Positions 16,864 through 27,146 are shown, counted from the stretch's first letter. The stretch is DNA of 64,000 bases from Aquaspirillum sp. LM1 (GCF_002002905.1 NZ_CP019509.1:682001-746000); one strand, 5' to 3'. Numbers and translations are program-made. Notes: a model not told the origin generated them from the sequence alone.

Positions 16864-18099
16864 ATGCCCCATCTGGACGCTCTGGAAACCCGGCCACACG
16901 CGCAGCGTCTGGCCGAGCAATACGCCCGTTTGCCGGTGCAACTGGCCCATGCCCGCGAGCATAGCGCGGCTTATGCCCAGGCGCTGGCCGGGGTGGATCT
17001 GGCGGCGGTGACTGATGCGCAGGCGCTGGCGGCGTTGCCGGTGACGCGCAAGTCGGCCTTGATCGAACAGCAACAGGCCTGCCCGCCGTTTGGCGGTTAC
17101 GCCGCCATGGCTGCCGGTGCGGCCAGCCGCCTGTTTGCCTCGCCCGGCCCGATTTACGAACCCCAGGGGCCGGGCGAGGATTTTTGGCGAACGAGCCGGG
17201 CGTTGTACGCCGCCGGGTTTCGCAGCGGCGATATTGTGCACAACACCTTTTCTTATCACTTTACCCCTGGCGGCTTCATCCTGGATTCCGGCGCGCGTGC
17301 GCTGGGGTGTGCGGTGTTTCCTGCCGGGGTGGGGCAGACCGAGCAACAGGTGATGGCGTTGCGCGACATTGGTGCCACCGGCTATACCGGCACGCCGTCA
17401 TTTTTGAAGATCATTCTGGACAAGGCCGACGAACTGGGTATTGCCCTGCCCCGGCTGAACAAGGCGCTGGTCACCGGTGAAGCGCTGCCCAACAGCCTGC
17501 GCCAGCAGTTTGAGGTACGCGGCATTCAGGTGCGCCAGTGCTACGCCACGGCGGATCTGGGGCTGATTGCCTACGAAAGCGTGCCTGGCGAGGGGCTGAT
17601 TCTGGACGAAGGCATCCTGCTTGAACTGGTCAAGCCCGGCACTGGCGAGCTGGTAGCCGAGGGCGATGTCGGTGAAGTCGTCGTCACCCTGCTGCACAAC
17701 CGCGCCTACCCGCTGGTGCGCTTTGCCACTGGCGACTTGTCGGCATTTCTGGACAGCGCCGGCAGCTGCGGGCGCAGCAATCGCCGCATCAAGGGCTGGC
17801 TGGGCCGCGCTGACCAGACCGCCAAGATCAAGGGCATGTTTGTCCATCCGGCGCAAATCCACGCCGTGGGCCAGCGCCACCCCGAACTGGGCCGGCTGCG
17901 GCTGGTGGTGGCGCGGGTGGACGACCTCGACCAGATGTGTTTGCAGGCGGAAACCGCCCAGCCAGACACCACGCTGGCCAGCGCGGTGGCGCACACCCTG
18001 CGCGAACTGACCAAGCTTAAAGGCGACATCAGCCTGTGCGCGCCGGGCAGCCTGGCCAACGATGGCAAGGTGATTGATGACCAGCGTCCGCTGAACTGA
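16864..18099 (+). CDS. PaaK-like AMP-dependent CoA ligase
   Basis: The protein has 411 residues, the size of phenylacetate-CoA ligase relatives. Visible motifs are [20 protein letters not shown], the pocket and adenylate motif [27 protein letters not shown] and the hinge [20 protein letters not shown]. It forms an acyl- or aryl-CoA from acid, ATP and CoA. No paa genes are nearby. It lies 100 bp ahead of mmsA on the same strand and is probably the first gene of that unit, perhaps feeding isobutyrate or a related acid into the valine branch. GAGGAT precedes ATG 16864. Confidence 0.75.
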   Translation: MPHLDALETRPHAQRLAEQYARLPVQLAHAREHSAAYAQALAGVDLAAVTDAQALAALPVTRKSALIEQQQACPPFGGYAAMAAGAASRLFASPGPIYEPQGPGEDFWRTSRALYAAGFRSGDIVHNTFSYHFTPGGFILDSGARALGCAVFPAGVGQTEQQVMALRDIGATGYTGTPSFLKIILDKADELGIALPRLNKALVTGEALPNSLRQQFEVRGIQVRQCYATADLGLIAYESVPGEGLILDEGILLELVKPGTGELVAEGDVGEVVVTLLHNRAYPLVRFATGDLSAFLDSAGSCGRSNRRIKGWLGRADQTAKIKGMFVHPAQIHAVGQRHPELGRLRLVVARVDDLDQMCLQAETAQPDTTLASAVAHTLRELTKLKGDISLCAPGSLANDGKVIDDQRPLN

Positions 18100-18199
18100 C
18101 TCAGACGAATCCGAGGCAGGCCGCCATGTCCGGCCTGCCCACCCAACCATGCTGCTGGCGGGGCCAAGCCCCGACCCACTACTACCCAGGAGACACCCG

Positions 18200-19702
18200 A
18201 TGACTGCCACCCTGCCGACTGTTCCGCTGCTGATTCAAGGCGAATTTGTAGAATCCACCACCAGCCAATGGCGTGATGTGGTCAACCCGGCCACCCAGGA
18301 AGTGCTGGCGCGTGTGCCGTTTGCCACCCCGGCAGAAATCGACGCGGCCATTGCCAGCGCCAAGGCCGCGTTCAAAACCTGGCGCAAGACGCCGATTGGC
18401 GCGCGGGCGCGCATTTTTCTCAAGTTGCAGCAGCTGATCCGCGAAAACATGGCCGACCTGGCCGCCACGCTGACCGCCGAGCAGGGCAAGACCCTGGCCG
18501 ACGCCGAAGGTGATGTGTTCCGTGGCCTGGAGGTGGTTGAGCATGCCGCCAATATCGGCACGCTGCAAATGGGCGAGTTTGCCGAAAATGTCGCCAGCGG
18601 CGTGGATACCTACACCCTGCTGCAGCCGCTGGGCGTGTGCGCCGGCATTACCCCGTTCAACTTCCCGGCGATGATTCCGCTGTGGATGTTCCCGATGGCC
18701 ATCGCCACCGGCAACACCTTTGTGCTCAAGCCGTCCGAGCAAGACCCGCTGGTTACCATGAAGCTGGTGAAGCTGGCGCTGCAGGCCGGCGTGCCGCCGG
18801 GCGTGCTGAATGTGATTCACGGCGGCGAAGACGCGGTGAATGCGCTGTGCGACCACCCGGATATCAAGGCGATTTCTTTTGTCGGCTCCACCCGCGTCGG
18901 CACCCATGTGTACAACCGCGCCAGCCTGAACGGCAAGCGCGTGCAGTGCATGATGGGGGCGAAAAACCATGCGGTGATGATGCCGGACGCCAACCGTGAA
19001 CAGGCACTCAATCAACTGGTCGGTGCGGCGTTTGGTGCGGCTGGCCAGCGTTGCATGGCCACCACGGTGGCGGTGCTGGTGGGCGCAGCGCGCGAATGGA
19101 TTCCCGAGCTGGTGGCCAAGGCGCAGGGGCTGCGCGTGGGGGCGGGCAAGGATAATCCCGATGTGGGGCCGATGATTTCCTGCGCCGCCCGCCAGCGCGC
19201 GCTGAATCTGGTGGCGCAAGGCCTGGAGCAGGGCGCGGTGCTGGAGCTGGACGGGCGCGGCGTGCAGGTGGATGGCTACCCCAACGGCAATTTCTTTGGC
19301 CCGACCATTCTGTCCGGGGTCAAGCCCGGCATGGCGGTGTACGACCAGGAGATTTTTGGCCCGGTGCTGGTGCTGACCGAGGCTGACAGCCTGGACGAGG
19401 CCATCGACTTGATCAACAGCAATCCCAACGGCAACGGCACGGCGATCTTCACCCAGAATGGCGCGGTGGCGCGCAAGTTCCAGGAAGACATCGACGTCGG
19501 TCAGGTGGGCATTAACGTACCAATTCCGGTGCCGGTGCCGCTGTTCAGCTTTACCGGCTCGCGCGGTTCCAAGCTGGGCGATCTGGGCCCGTACGGCAAG
19601 CAGGTGGTGATGTTCTACACCCAGACCAAAACCGTCACCCAGCGCTGGTTTGACGACCTGGCGTCGATGGGCAAGGTCAACACCACCATCAGCCTGAAAT
19701 AA
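18200..19702 (+). CDS. mmsA: Methylmalonate-semialdehyde dehydrogenase (CoA-acylating)
   Basis: The protein has 500 residues from ATG 18200, with AGGAGA seven bases upstream. It is an aldehyde dehydrogenase fold with [19 protein letters not shown], the cofactor loop [13 protein letters not shown] and the catalytic Cys in [17 protein letters not shown]. The [13 protein letters not shown] stretch is typical of MmsA rather than other ALDHs. It converts methylmalonate semialdehyde to propionyl-CoA, the last step of distal valine breakdown. The downstream genes supply the preceding steps. Confidence 0.93.
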   Translation: MTATLPTVPLLIQGEFVESTTSQWRDVVNPATQEVLARVPFATPAEIDAAIASAKAAFKTWRKTPIGARARIFLKLQQLIRENMADLAATLTAEQGKTLADAEGDVFRGLEVVEHAANIGTLQMGEFAENVASGVDTYTLLQPLGVCAGITPFNFPAMIPLWMFPMAIATGNTFVLKPSEQDPLVTMKLVKLALQAGVPPGVLNVIHGGEDAVNALCDHPDIKAISFVGSTRVGTHVYNRASLNGKRVQCMMGAKNHAVMMPDANREQALNQLVGAAFGAAGQRCMATTVAVLVGAAREWIPELVAKAQGLRVGAGKDNPDVGPMISCAARQRALNLVAQGLEQGAVLELDGRGVQVDGYPNGNFFGPTILSGVKPGMAVYDQEIFGPVLVLTEADSLDEAIDLINSNPNGNGTAIFTQNGAVARKFQEDIDVGQVGINVPIPVPVPLFSFTGSRGSKLGDLGPYGKQVVMFYTQTKTVTQRWFDDLASMGKVNTTISLK

Positions 19703-19779
19703 CCCCGGCCAGCCACGGCGCGCTGCCTGACATGTGCCAGGCAGCGCGCCACTGCCCCCCTGCCCCCGGAGAATGGTCG

Positions 19780-20235
19780 ATGCTCAAGGTTGCCGATCCA
19801 GATTTTGCCGAACGCACCCGCGCCAGCTTTGCCCGCCAGGCCATCATGCAGCTGCTGGGCGCAGAAATGCGCGAAGTTGAGGCTGGCCGGGTGCTGATTG
19901 CCCTGCCGTTCAAGCCGGAACTGACCCAGCAGCACGGGTTTTTTCATGGCGGTGCCACCGCCACCATCGCCGATTCAGCCGGCGGCTACGCCGGTTTCAC
20001 CCTGTTTGGGCCTGGGGAGTCGGTGCTGACGGTGGAATTCAAGCTTAACCTGATTGCCCCGGCGGACGGCGACTGCCTGTACGCCGAAGGGCGGGTGAAA
20101 AAACCGGGCCGCACGCTCACCGTGTGTGAGCTGGAAGTCTGGGCCGAGCGCAATGGCCAGCGCAAAAGCTGCGCGGTGGGCTTGCAAACCCTGATGCGGG
20201 TCAACGACCGCCCGGACATTGCCGAGGCCGGCTGA
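19780..20235 (+). CDS. PaaI-type hotdog thioesterase
   Basis: The protein has 151 residues from ATG 19780, with GGAGA upstream. The hotdog fold signature is QQHGFFHGGATATIADSAGGYAGF, in which HGG and the following acidic residue are the usual active-site region, followed by VEFKLNLIAPADGD and GRTLTVCELEVW. It should hydrolyse short or aryl acyl-CoA thioesters in the cytoplasm. Its place between mmsA and isobutyryl-CoA dehydrogenase suggests housekeeping of stalled CoA esters in valine catabolism, for example release of toxic methacrylyl-CoA. That role is inferred. Confidence 0.8.
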   Translation: MLKVADPDFAERTRASFARQAIMQLLGAEMREVEAGRVLIALPFKPELTQQHGFFHGGATATIADSAGGYAGFTLFGPGESVLTVEFKLNLIAPADGDCLYAEGRVKKPGRTLTVCELEVWAERNGQRKSCAVGLQTLMRVNDRPDIAEAG

Positions 20236-20281
20236 GCGTGGCCACACCGCATGCTGCCCGCCGCCCTGAAGAGGAACTCCA

Positions 20282-21442
20282 ATGGATTTTGCATTAAATG
20301 ACGATCAACGGGCGTTTCAGGACGCCGCCCGCGCCTTTGCCCGTCACGAACTGACCCCATACGCCGCACACTGGGACGAACAGTCGATCTTTCCCCGCGA
20401 CACCATCGCCCGTGCTGGCGAACTGGGCTTTTGCGGGCTGTACACCCCGGAAACCTACGGCGGCCTGGGGCTGTCGCGGCTGGACGCAGCCATCGTGTTT
20501 GAAGAACTGGCCGCTGGCTGCACCTCCACCACCGCCTACATCACCATCCACAATATGGTGTCGTGGATGTTTGCCACCTGGGCACAGCCAGAAGTGGCCG
20601 AACGCTGGGCACCGTTTCTGGTCAGCGGCGAAAAACTCGGCAGCTACTGCCTGACCGAACCCAATGCCGGCTCGGATGCGGCCAATCTGCGCACCCGCGC
20701 CGAACGGCGCAGCGACCGCTATGTGCTCAACGGCAGCAAGATGTTTATCTCTGGTGCCGGTGAAACCGACCTGCTGCTGGTGATGGCGCGCACTGGTGAG
20801 GCCGGCCCCAAGGGGATTTCCGCCTTTGCCGTGCCGGCGGATCTGCCGGGTATTCACTACGGCAAAAAAGAACAGAAAATGGGCTGGAACAGCCAGCCCA
20901 CCCGCGCCATCACTTTTGATAATGTCGAAGTGCCTGCCGATCACCTGCTGGGCGTGGAAGGCCAGGGTTTCACCATGGCCATGAAGGGGCTGGACGGTGG
21001 GCGAATCAATATTGCCACCTGCTCGATTGGTGCCGCCCAGGCCGCGCTGGACCGCGCCCAGTGTTATCTGCACGAGCGCCAGCAGTTTGGCCGCCCGCTG
21101 GCCGATTTTCAGGCGCTGCAATTCAAGCTGGCGGACATGCTCACCGAGCTGGTGGCCGCCCGGCAAATGGTGCGCCTGGCCGCCTGGAAGCTGGACCAGG
21201 GCAGCCCGGACGCCAGCACCTACTGCGCCATGGCCAAACGCTTTGCCACCGATGTGGGCTTCAAGGTGGCCAACGATGCGCTGCAGCTGCATGGCGGTTA
21301 TGGGTATATTCGCGAATATCCATTGGAGCGTCATGTGCGCGACAATCGGGTTCACCAGATTCTGGAAGGCACCAACGAAATCATGCGGGTGATTATTGCC
21401 CGCGCCATCCTGCGCCCCGGCGCCACCGAGGAGTTACGATGA
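20282..21442 (+). CDS. Isobutyryl-CoA dehydrogenase-like acyl-CoA dehydrogenase
   Basis: The protein has 386 residues. FAD and substrate motifs are YCLTEPNAGSDAANLRTRA, SKMFISGAGETD and KKEQKMGWNSQPTRAITFD. The C-terminal block FGRPLADFQALQFKLADM is followed by LHGGYGYIREYPLERHVRD. The catalytic Glu is in LEGTNEIMRV. The KMGWNSQPTR stretch and the operon point to isobutyryl-CoA, oxidised to methacrylyl-CoA. Its TGA overlaps the ATG of the next gene (ATGA at 21439-21442), so the two are translationally coupled. Confidence 0.87.
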   Translation: MDFALNDDQRAFQDAARAFARHELTPYAAHWDEQSIFPRDTIARAGELGFCGLYTPETYGGLGLSRLDAAIVFEELAAGCTSTTAYITIHNMVSWMFATWAQPEVAERWAPFLVSGEKLGSYCLTEPNAGSDAANLRTRAERRSDRYVLNGSKMFISGAGETDLLLVMARTGEAGPKGISAFAVPADLPGIHYGKKEQKMGWNSQPTRAITFDNVEVPADHLLGVEGQGFTMAMKGLDGGRINIATCSIGAAQAALDRAQCYLHERQQFGRPLADFQALQFKLADMLTELVAARQMVRLAAWKLDQGSPDASTYCAMAKRFATDVGFKVANDALQLHGGYGYIREYPLERHVRDNRVHQILEGTNEIMRVIIARAILRPGATEELR

Positions 21443-22221
21443 AACATTACCCCCACCTGTTGCTGGACATTCAGCAACACACCGCGCTGGTCACCCTCAG
21501 CAACCCGCCAGCCAACACCTGGAACAGCGACAGCCTGCACGGCCTGATCGAGCTGGTACACGACCTGAACGCCAACCGCGACATCTACGCGCTGGTGCTC
21601 ACTGGCGAAGGCAGCAAGTTTTTTTCTGCCGGTGCCGATCTCAACCTGTTTGCCGACGGCAATCCGGCCATGGCGCGCAAAATGGCGCGGCTGTTTGGCC
21701 AGGCATTTGAAACGCTGACCGACTTCCGTGGCGTGTCGATTGCCGCCATCAACGGCTACGCCATGGGCGGTGGCCTGGAGGTGGCGCTGGCCTGCGATTT
21801 GCGCATTGCCGAAACCCAGGCACAGATGGCGCTGCCCGAAGCCACCGTCGGCCTGCTGCCGTGCGCCGGCGGCACGCAAAACCTGCCCTGGCTGGTGGGC
21901 GAAGGCTGGGCCAAGCGCATGATCCTGTGCGGCGAGCGGGTGGATGCCGCCACCGCCGAGCGCATTGGTCTGGTCGAGCAGGTGGTCGCCACTGGCGAGG
22001 CGCGCAATACTGCGCTGGCGCTGGCGGCCAAGGTGGCCAAGCAAAGCCCGACCAGCGTCACCGCCTGCAAGACCCTGATTCAGGCCGCGCGCAGCAACCC
22101 GATGAAGCACGTGCTGCCGACCGAGCGCGAGCTGTTTGTCGATCTGTTCAATACTCAGGACCAGCGTGAAGGCGTCAATGCCTTTCTGGAAAAACGCGCA
22201 CCAAACTGGAAAAACGCCTGA
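21439..22221 (+). CDS. Enoyl-CoA hydratase (crotonase family)
   Basis: The protein has 260 residues. The oxyanion-hole segments are FFSAGADLNLFADG and INGYAMGGGLEVALACDLRI, and the catalytic Glu region is LPEATVGLLPCAGGTQNLP. Both crotonase Glu positions look present, consistent with hydratase activity. In this operon the expected step is methacrylyl-CoA to 3-hydroxyisobutyryl-CoA. The start overlaps the upstream stop, and GAGGAG lies just before it. Confidence 0.85.
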   Translation: MKHYPHLLLDIQQHTALVTLSNPPANTWNSDSLHGLIELVHDLNANRDIYALVLTGEGSKFFSAGADLNLFADGNPAMARKMARLFGQAFETLTDFRGVSIAAINGYAMGGGLEVALACDLRIAETQAQMALPEATVGLLPCAGGTQNLPWLVGEGWAKRMILCGERVDAATAERIGLVEQVVATGEARNTALALAAKVAKQSPTSVTACKTLIQAARSNPMKHVLPTERELFVDLFNTQDQREGVNAFLEKRAPNWKNA

Positions 22222-22232
22222 CTGACCCCGGA

Positions 22233-23375
22233 ATGACCATGACTGCTGAACACCTCGACACCGCCTGCGTGATTTTTGCCGAGCAAACCACGCCGGGCGG
22301 CATGAAAATTGGCTTTGCCACCCTCAACGCCGAAAAATCGCTCAACGCCCTGTCGCTGGACATGATCCACCTGCTCGACGCGCGCCTGCGCCAGTGGGCC
22401 GACGATCCGCAGCTGGCCTGCGTGGTGCTGCAAGGCGCGGGCGAAAAAGCCTTTTGCGCCGGCGGCGACGTGCGCAAGCTGCGCGAAGCCATTCTGGCCC
22501 ATGAAGGCCCGGCAGCGATTCCGTTTGCCTCGGAATACTTTGCCGAAGAATACCGCCTGGATTACCGCATCCACACCTACGTCAAACCCATCCTGCTGTG
22601 GGGCAGCGGCATCGTCATGGGTGGCGGCCTGGGGCTGATGGCCGGTGCCAGCCATCGCGTGGTGACGGAAACCTCGCGCATCGCCATGCCGGAAATCACC
22701 ATCGGCCTGTATCCGGACGTGGGCGGCAGCTGGTTCCTGCCGCGCATGCCGGGCCGGCTGGGACTGTTTCTGGCGCTGACCGGCGCACCGCTGAACGCCC
22801 ACGACGCCCAGGTGGTGAATCTGGCCGACTGGTTTGTGCGCAGCAGCGACAAACTGGCGATTTTTGCCGGGCTGGCCAATGTGGACTGGCAAGCTGACCC
22901 CACCCATAACCACGCCCAGCTGTCCAAGCTGCTGCGCGGCTTTGCCCGCCAGGCCGACAGCCACCTGCCGGCCTCGCAGGTGCGCGCCCACTTTGACACT
23001 ATCCAGCATGTCACCGACGGCGACAGCCTGGCCGAAGTGTGCGAACAGATCACCCGCCACGCCAGCGACGACGCCTGGATGCAGCGTGCGGCCAAATCGC
23101 TGGCAGTGGGCTCGCCCACCTCGGCGGCGCTCAGCTGGGAAATCTGGCAGCGCAGCCGCCTGCTCGGCCTGGCCGACGTGTTCCGCATGGAATGGACGCT
23201 GTCGGTGCAGTGCTGCGCCCACCCGGACTTCCGCGAAGGCGTGCGCGCCCTGCTGGTGGACAAGGACAACGCCCCGCGCTGGACGCCGACCACCCTGGCC
23301 GAGGTCAGCCGCGAGTGGATCGACAGCCATTTTGTCATCCCCGGCGACACCGTTCACCCGCTGGCCGACCTGTAA
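22233..23375 (+). CDS. 3-hydroxyisobutyryl-CoA hydrolase
   Basis: The protein has 380 residues, longer than a hydratase and typical for HIBYL-CoA hydrolase. Its crotonase motifs carry the hydrolase-type residues: GAGEKAFCAGGDVRKLRE, SGIVMGGGLGLMAGASHRV and MPEITIGLYPDVGGSWFLPRMP. The C-terminal FRMEWTLSVQCCAHPDFREGVRALLVDKD is a strong family marker. It releases free 3-hydroxyisobutyrate from its CoA ester, the substrate of mmsB downstream. ATG at 22233 and 22239 are both possible starts. The gap after the hydratase is only 11 bp. Confidence 0.9.
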   Translation: MTMTAEHLDTACVIFAEQTTPGGMKIGFATLNAEKSLNALSLDMIHLLDARLRQWADDPQLACVVLQGAGEKAFCAGGDVRKLREAILAHEGPAAIPFASEYFAEEYRLDYRIHTYVKPILLWGSGIVMGGGLGLMAGASHRVVTETSRIAMPEITIGLYPDVGGSWFLPRMPGRLGLFLALTGAPLNAHDAQVVNLADWFVRSSDKLAIFAGLANVDWQADPTHNHAQLSKLLRGFARQADSHLPASQVRAHFDTIQHVTDGDSLAEVCEQITRHASDDAWMQRAAKSLAVGSPTSAALSWEIWQRSRLLGLADVFRMEWTLSVQCCAHPDFREGVRALLVDKDNAPRWTPTTLAEVSREWIDSHFVIPGDTVHPLADL

Positions 23376-23448
23376 CTTTTCGCCGCGCCAGACCCCACGC
23401 CGCAGCAGACGGCGAAGGCGCGGCGGCACCCCACAAGGAGACAACATC

Positions 23449-24345
23449 ATGGCAACAATCGCATTTATCGGGCTGGGCAATATGGGCGGACCGATGGCGC
23501 TCAATCTGGTGCGCGCCGGGCATAGCCTGCAGGTTTTTGACCTGTCGGCCAGCGCGGTGCAAACCCTGGTAGCTGCCGGCGCACACGCCGCCGCCAGCGC
23601 CGCCGACGCGGTGGCCGCCGCTGAAGTGGTGATCTCCATGCTGCCAGCCAGCCAGCATGTCAGGGCGCTGTATCTGGGCGACAATGGCGTGCTGGCCCAC
23701 GCCCGCCCCGGCACACTGCTGATTGACAGCAGCACCATCGCCAGCCATGTCGCCATCGAAGTGGCGCAGGCAGCGCAGGCCAAGGGCCTGCGCATGATCG
23801 ACGCGCCGGTGTCCGGTGGCACCGCAGGGGCCGCCGCCGGCACGCTGACCTTTATCGTCGGCGGCGATGCTGCCGACCTGGACGCCGCCCGCCCGCTGCT
23901 GGAAGCCATGGGCAAGAATATCTTCCACGCCGGCACCGCCGGGGCCGGGCAAACCGCCAAGATCTGCAACAACATGCTGCTGGGCATCTTGATGGCCGGC
24001 ACCGCCGAAGCGCTGGCGCTGGGCGTGGCCAACGGGCTGGATCCCAAAGTGCTGTCCGACATCATGAGCAAGAGCTCAGGCCGCAACTGGGCGCTGGAGC
24101 TGTACAACCCGTGGCCAGGGGTGATGGATACCGCCCCGGCCAGCCGCGGCTATAGCGGCGGCTTTGGCAGCGACCTGATGCTGAAAGACCTGGGCCTGGC
24201 CGAAGAAGCCGCGCTACAAGCCCGCGCCGCCACCCCGCTGGGCGCGGTCGCCCGCAATCTGTACCAGCTGCACAGCCAGAATGGCCAGGGTGGGCTGGAT
24301 TTTTCCAGCATTGTGCAAATGCTCAGCGCCAAGGCGCGTCATTAA
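23449..24345 (+). CDS. mmsB: 3-hydroxyisobutyrate dehydrogenase
   Basis: The protein has 298 residues from ATG 23449, with AAGGAG nine bases upstream. It has the Rossmann start FIGLGNMGGPMALNLVRAGH, the substrate loop DAPVSGGTAGAAAGTLTFI, the catalytic Lys in GAGQTAKICNNMLLG, and the C-terminal MSKSSGRNWALELYNPWPGV and FGSDLMLKDLGLA. It oxidises 3-hydroxyisobutyrate to methylmalonate semialdehyde, which mmsA consumes. It is the last gene of the operon and is followed by a clear terminator. Confidence 0.93.
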   Translation: MATIAFIGLGNMGGPMALNLVRAGHSLQVFDLSASAVQTLVAAGAHAAASAADAVAAAEVVISMLPASQHVRALYLGDNGVLAHARPGTLLIDSSTIASHVAIEVAQAAQAKGLRMIDAPVSGGTAGAAAGTLTFIVGGDAADLDAARPLLEAMGKNIFHAGTAGAGQTAKICNNMLLGILMAGTAEALALGVANGLDPKVLSDIMSKSSGRNWALELYNPWPGVMDTAPASRGYSGGFGSDLMLKDLGLAEEAALQARAATPLGAVARNLYQLHSQNGQGGLDFSSIVQMLSAKARH

Positions 24346-24437
24346 CCGTTTGATCCGTTGAACTTCCACGGCTGACGGCCTTGCGTGGCAGAAGGCACGA
24401 CGCACACTGATGCGTGCGTCATCCGTTGGAATGTGAC

Positions 24438-24476
24438 CCGGCAGTCGACCAGAGGGGGGGACTGCCGGTTTTTTTT
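24438..24476 (+). terminator. Rho-independent terminator of the valine operon
   Basis: CCGGCAGTC pairs perfectly with GACTGCCGG and is followed by eight Ts (24469-24476). It lies 93 bp past the mmsB stop. Confidence 0.9.
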
Positions 24477-24711
24477 GTGCGTTTCCGGCCAGTCGGGGAT
24501 ATCCAGGCCGGTATAGCCAGTGTGGGGGGATTGGCAGGGGATCAGTTCAGATAGCCAGTTGCTCACTCCAGGCAACATGGCCTTTTCACTGCATACCACC
24601 CTATGTTCACCCGACGATAAGCTCCTTTGTGGGATGCTGGCAAACCCGCCTGATGTGATAGGAAGCGTTCAGGGCATGCTCGAAGTGAGTTAAGCCAGAT
24701 TCACAAAATAC
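24477..24711. other. Gene-free tail between convergent mmsB and zapE
   Basis: Together with the terminator this is a 366-bp gap between convergent genes. After the T tract I see no conserved ORF, no long stem and no RNA gene. Composition is more AT-rich toward the zapE stop. Confidence 0.5.
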
Positions 24712-25872
24712 CTACTCGACAATCTGCTCTGCCGGCGCATGTTCAAACACATCGGACAAATGCGGCAGTGCCAGATAGGCGGTGGACTGCATTTCCGTCA
24801 GCCGGCTGGCGGTGCGGAAAAACTCGCTGGACTGAATCCCGTCGGTGTAAATCTGCTCGGCTTCCACCTCTGCCGACAAAATCAGCTTTACCCGATGGTC
24901 GTAGAACACATCCACCAACCAGGTAAACCGGCGCGCTTCGCTGGAATGGTGCGCGGCCAGTTTGGGGATGTTGGACACAAACACGGTCTGGTATTCGCGG
25001 GCAATTTCCAGGTAATCCGTTTGCGCGCGCGGGCCGCCGCAGATTTCCATGAAATCAAACCAGATCACCCCCGGCGAATGGCGCACGGCGCGGATTTTGC
25101 GCTCAAACACCACCAGCTCATGTTTGAGCTCCTTGCCGGTGCCTGATGACAAGCGCTCGTACAGCACGTCCAGCTTGTCGCGGCTGCCCTTGAGCGGGCA
25201 CAGATACAGCGGCTCGCGGGTCAGTTCGCGCAGGCGGTAGTCATTGCCGCCGTCCACATTCAGCACGGTCAGCCATTGTTTGAGCAGGGCAATCGCCGGC
25301 AAGAAATTCAGCCGCTGCAGGCCATTCGGGTACAGCTCGTCTGGCGGATAATTGGAGGTGAGCACGCAGATCACCCCGCGCTCAAACAATTCTTTCATCA
25401 GCCGGCCCAGAATCATCGCATCGGCAATGTCCGAGACATGAAACTCGTCAAAGCACAGCAGACGCACCTTGTGGGCAATGCGGTCGGCCACGGTAATCAG
25501 GGGGTCGGTTTCATTGGTCAGGGTTTTCAGCTCGTTGTGGACTTCCATCATGAAGTGATGAAAGTGGATGCGCCGTTTGCGCCGGTAAGGCACGCAGGCA
25601 TAAAACGCATCCATCAAGAAGCTTTTGCCACGCCCCACGCCACCCCAGAAGTACACGCCTTTGGGAATGGTGGGCTTGCGCAGGCTTTTGCCCAGAAAGG
25701 CCCCACGTTTTTTCTTGAACACCAGCAGTTCGTGGTACAGCGTTTCCAGATGGCCAATGGCGCTGGCCTGGGCGGCGTCACGGATGAAACCGGGCTTTTG
25801 TGCGGCGGCATCGTACCATTGCTGGGGCGAAAGCGTGGTGTGCTTGTCGGGGGAAAAGGCGTGCTGGGACAT
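24712..25872 (-). CDS. zapE: Cell-division ATPase ZapE (AFG1-like)
   Basis: The protein has 386 residues from ATG 25872; an in-frame ATG four codons earlier is less likely. Walker A is VYFWGGVGRGKSFLMDAFY and Walker B is RLLCFDEFHVSDIADAMILGRL, both characteristic of the AFG1/ZapE family. RIHFHHFMMEVHNEL and TSNYPPDELYPNGLQR are also family blocks. It is an ATPase that associates with FtsZ rings late in division, especially under low oxygen or heat in E. coli. It is monocistronic here. Confidence 0.9.
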   Translation of the reverse strand: MSQHAFSPDKHTTLSPQQWYDAAAQKPGFIRDAAQASAIGHLETLYHELLVFKKKRGAFLGKSLRKPTIPKGVYFWGGVGRGKSFLMDAFYACVPYRRKRRIHFHHFMMEVHNELKTLTNETDPLITVADRIAHKVRLLCFDEFHVSDIADAMILGRLMKELFERGVICVLTSNYPPDELYPNGLQRLNFLPAIALLKQWLTVLNVDGGNDYRLRELTREPLYLCPLKGSRDKLDVLYERLSSGTGKELKHELVVFERKIRAVRHSPGVIWFDFMEICGGPRAQTDYLEIAREYQTVFVSNIPKLAAHHSSEARRFTWLVDVFYDHRVKLILSAEVEAEQIYTDGIQSSEFFRTASRLTEMQSTAYLALPHLSDVFEHAPAEQIVE

Positions 25873-26062
25873 GGTGAAAAACACCCGAAAAACGGCGAAA
25901 GGCAGACTTTACCATAAGCCGGCGGGCTTGCCGGCGTGGGCGCTGGGTTTAAACCGGGCAATAGGGTGAATCTGCACTGGAAACCCCTGCCGCCGGGCGG
26001 CGGCATTCCTACTCAATTCCTACTCACAGGAACGCACGCCCGCGCTGGCGGCAATGCCGCGC

Positions 26063-27040
26063 TCAGCCCAGCCGCGTACTCGGGCGGGCCAGATAAAACC
26101 ATTCCTGGCCCACCTGGGCATTGGGATTGGGGAACACAATGCAGCCGTCGGCGCTGGCCAGCACCGGCGCGCCATCGTGACGTACGCCGATGGGGTCGCC
26201 CTGGCGTACCGCGTCGAAACTGGCGAAGGGGCGGACGAAGTGATCGTCAGCATGCATCTTGTCGATCACTTCGTATAGCGCCAGCATCTCGCAGGCGCTG
26301 GCCGGCAGTGCCTCAGGCGCGGGCGCGTCGCTCAGGCCCAGATGCGCCAGGGTATTGCAAATGGCCGCATACGCCACGTCCGGCGCGTGTGGGTCGGCGT
26401 GCTGGCCGCATTCCAGCGTCAGCGCCCAGCCGCCGTGCGCGCGCATGTATTCGGTGGTGCCCACGCCGTAGCGGGTGTCGGTGTTCAACTGGGTGGCGCG
26501 GTCGTTGTGCTGGCCAAACACCTGGACCCGCCGCTCGACGCCCAGCGCATAGGTGGACAGCCAGCCTTCCACAAAGCGGTTCACCCCCAGCCGTACCGCC
26601 AGCGCCTGTTCCTGTTCGGCAAAGGCAAATGGCTCCAGCGGGCCATCGTTATTGCGCGGGCCCAGAAAGGCAAACGGCACGCCCGGTGCCTGAAAGGAGT
26701 GCAGGTCCAGCAGCACGTCGTGCGCCGCCAGCTGCGGGCACAGCCAGTTGGCGATATGGTCTTCGAATTCCTGTGGTGTGTCGGTGGGGGCCAGGTTGCG
26801 GTTCAGGTTGCGGTCGCCGGCGCGCTGCACCTTGTTGTACGCCAGCGGATTGGTGACGGGCACCAGGGTGACGCTGCCGCGCTGCAGGGTCAGGCGTTGC
26901 TGGTTCAGATCTTCAATCACCCGCAAAATGCCGCGCTGGCCGCAGGTTTCGTTGCCATGCACCGCGCCCAGCACAATCAGGCGCGGGCCGGGCTGCACGG
27001 CAGCATAGTGAACAGAATGGAAATGCAAGGGAACCGTCAT
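26063..27040 (-). CDS. Succinylglutamate desuccinylase/aspartoacylase-family hydrolase
   Basis: The protein has 325 residues from ATG 27040; the frame runs open further upstream without family-like sequence. Zinc-binding residues are visible in GAVHGNETCGQRG (His and Glu) and in DVLLDLHSFQAPG (His). An Arg-rich stretch, RAGDRNLNRNL, is typical of the substrate pocket, and TLECGQHADPHAPDVA carries a likely catalytic Glu. These are M14-like zinc amidohydrolases that act on N-acyl amino acids. No ast or other arginine genes are nearby, so the substrate is open. Confidence 0.75.
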   Translation of the reverse strand: MTVPLHFHSVHYAAVQPGPRLIVLGAVHGNETCGQRGILRVIEDLNQQRLTLQRGSVTLVPVTNPLAYNKVQRAGDRNLNRNLAPTDTPQEFEDHIANWLCPQLAAHDVLLDLHSFQAPGVPFAFLGPRNNDGPLEPFAFAEQEQALAVRLGVNRFVEGWLSTYALGVERRVQVFGQHNDRATQLNTDTRYGVGTTEYMRAHGGWALTLECGQHADPHAPDVAYAAICNTLAHLGLSDAPAPEALPASACEMLALYEVIDKMHADDHFVRPFASFDAVRQGDPIGVRHDGAPVLASADGCIVFPNPNAQVGQEWFYLARPSTRLG

Positions 27041-27146
27041 GGCGCACTCAGTTTGAACAGGGTAAACAGAGGCGGATTGTGCCGCGACTGGGGGTGACGA
27101 TGCAAACGGCAGGGCAAGCCTGCATGGCCTGCCGGCACACGTCCAG

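Noticed and set aside
16864-18099. Phenylacetate-CoA ligase PaaK in a phenylacetate operon
   Set aside because: The fold fits, but no other paa gene is present and the gene leads into valine degradation, so a specific paaK assignment is not justified.
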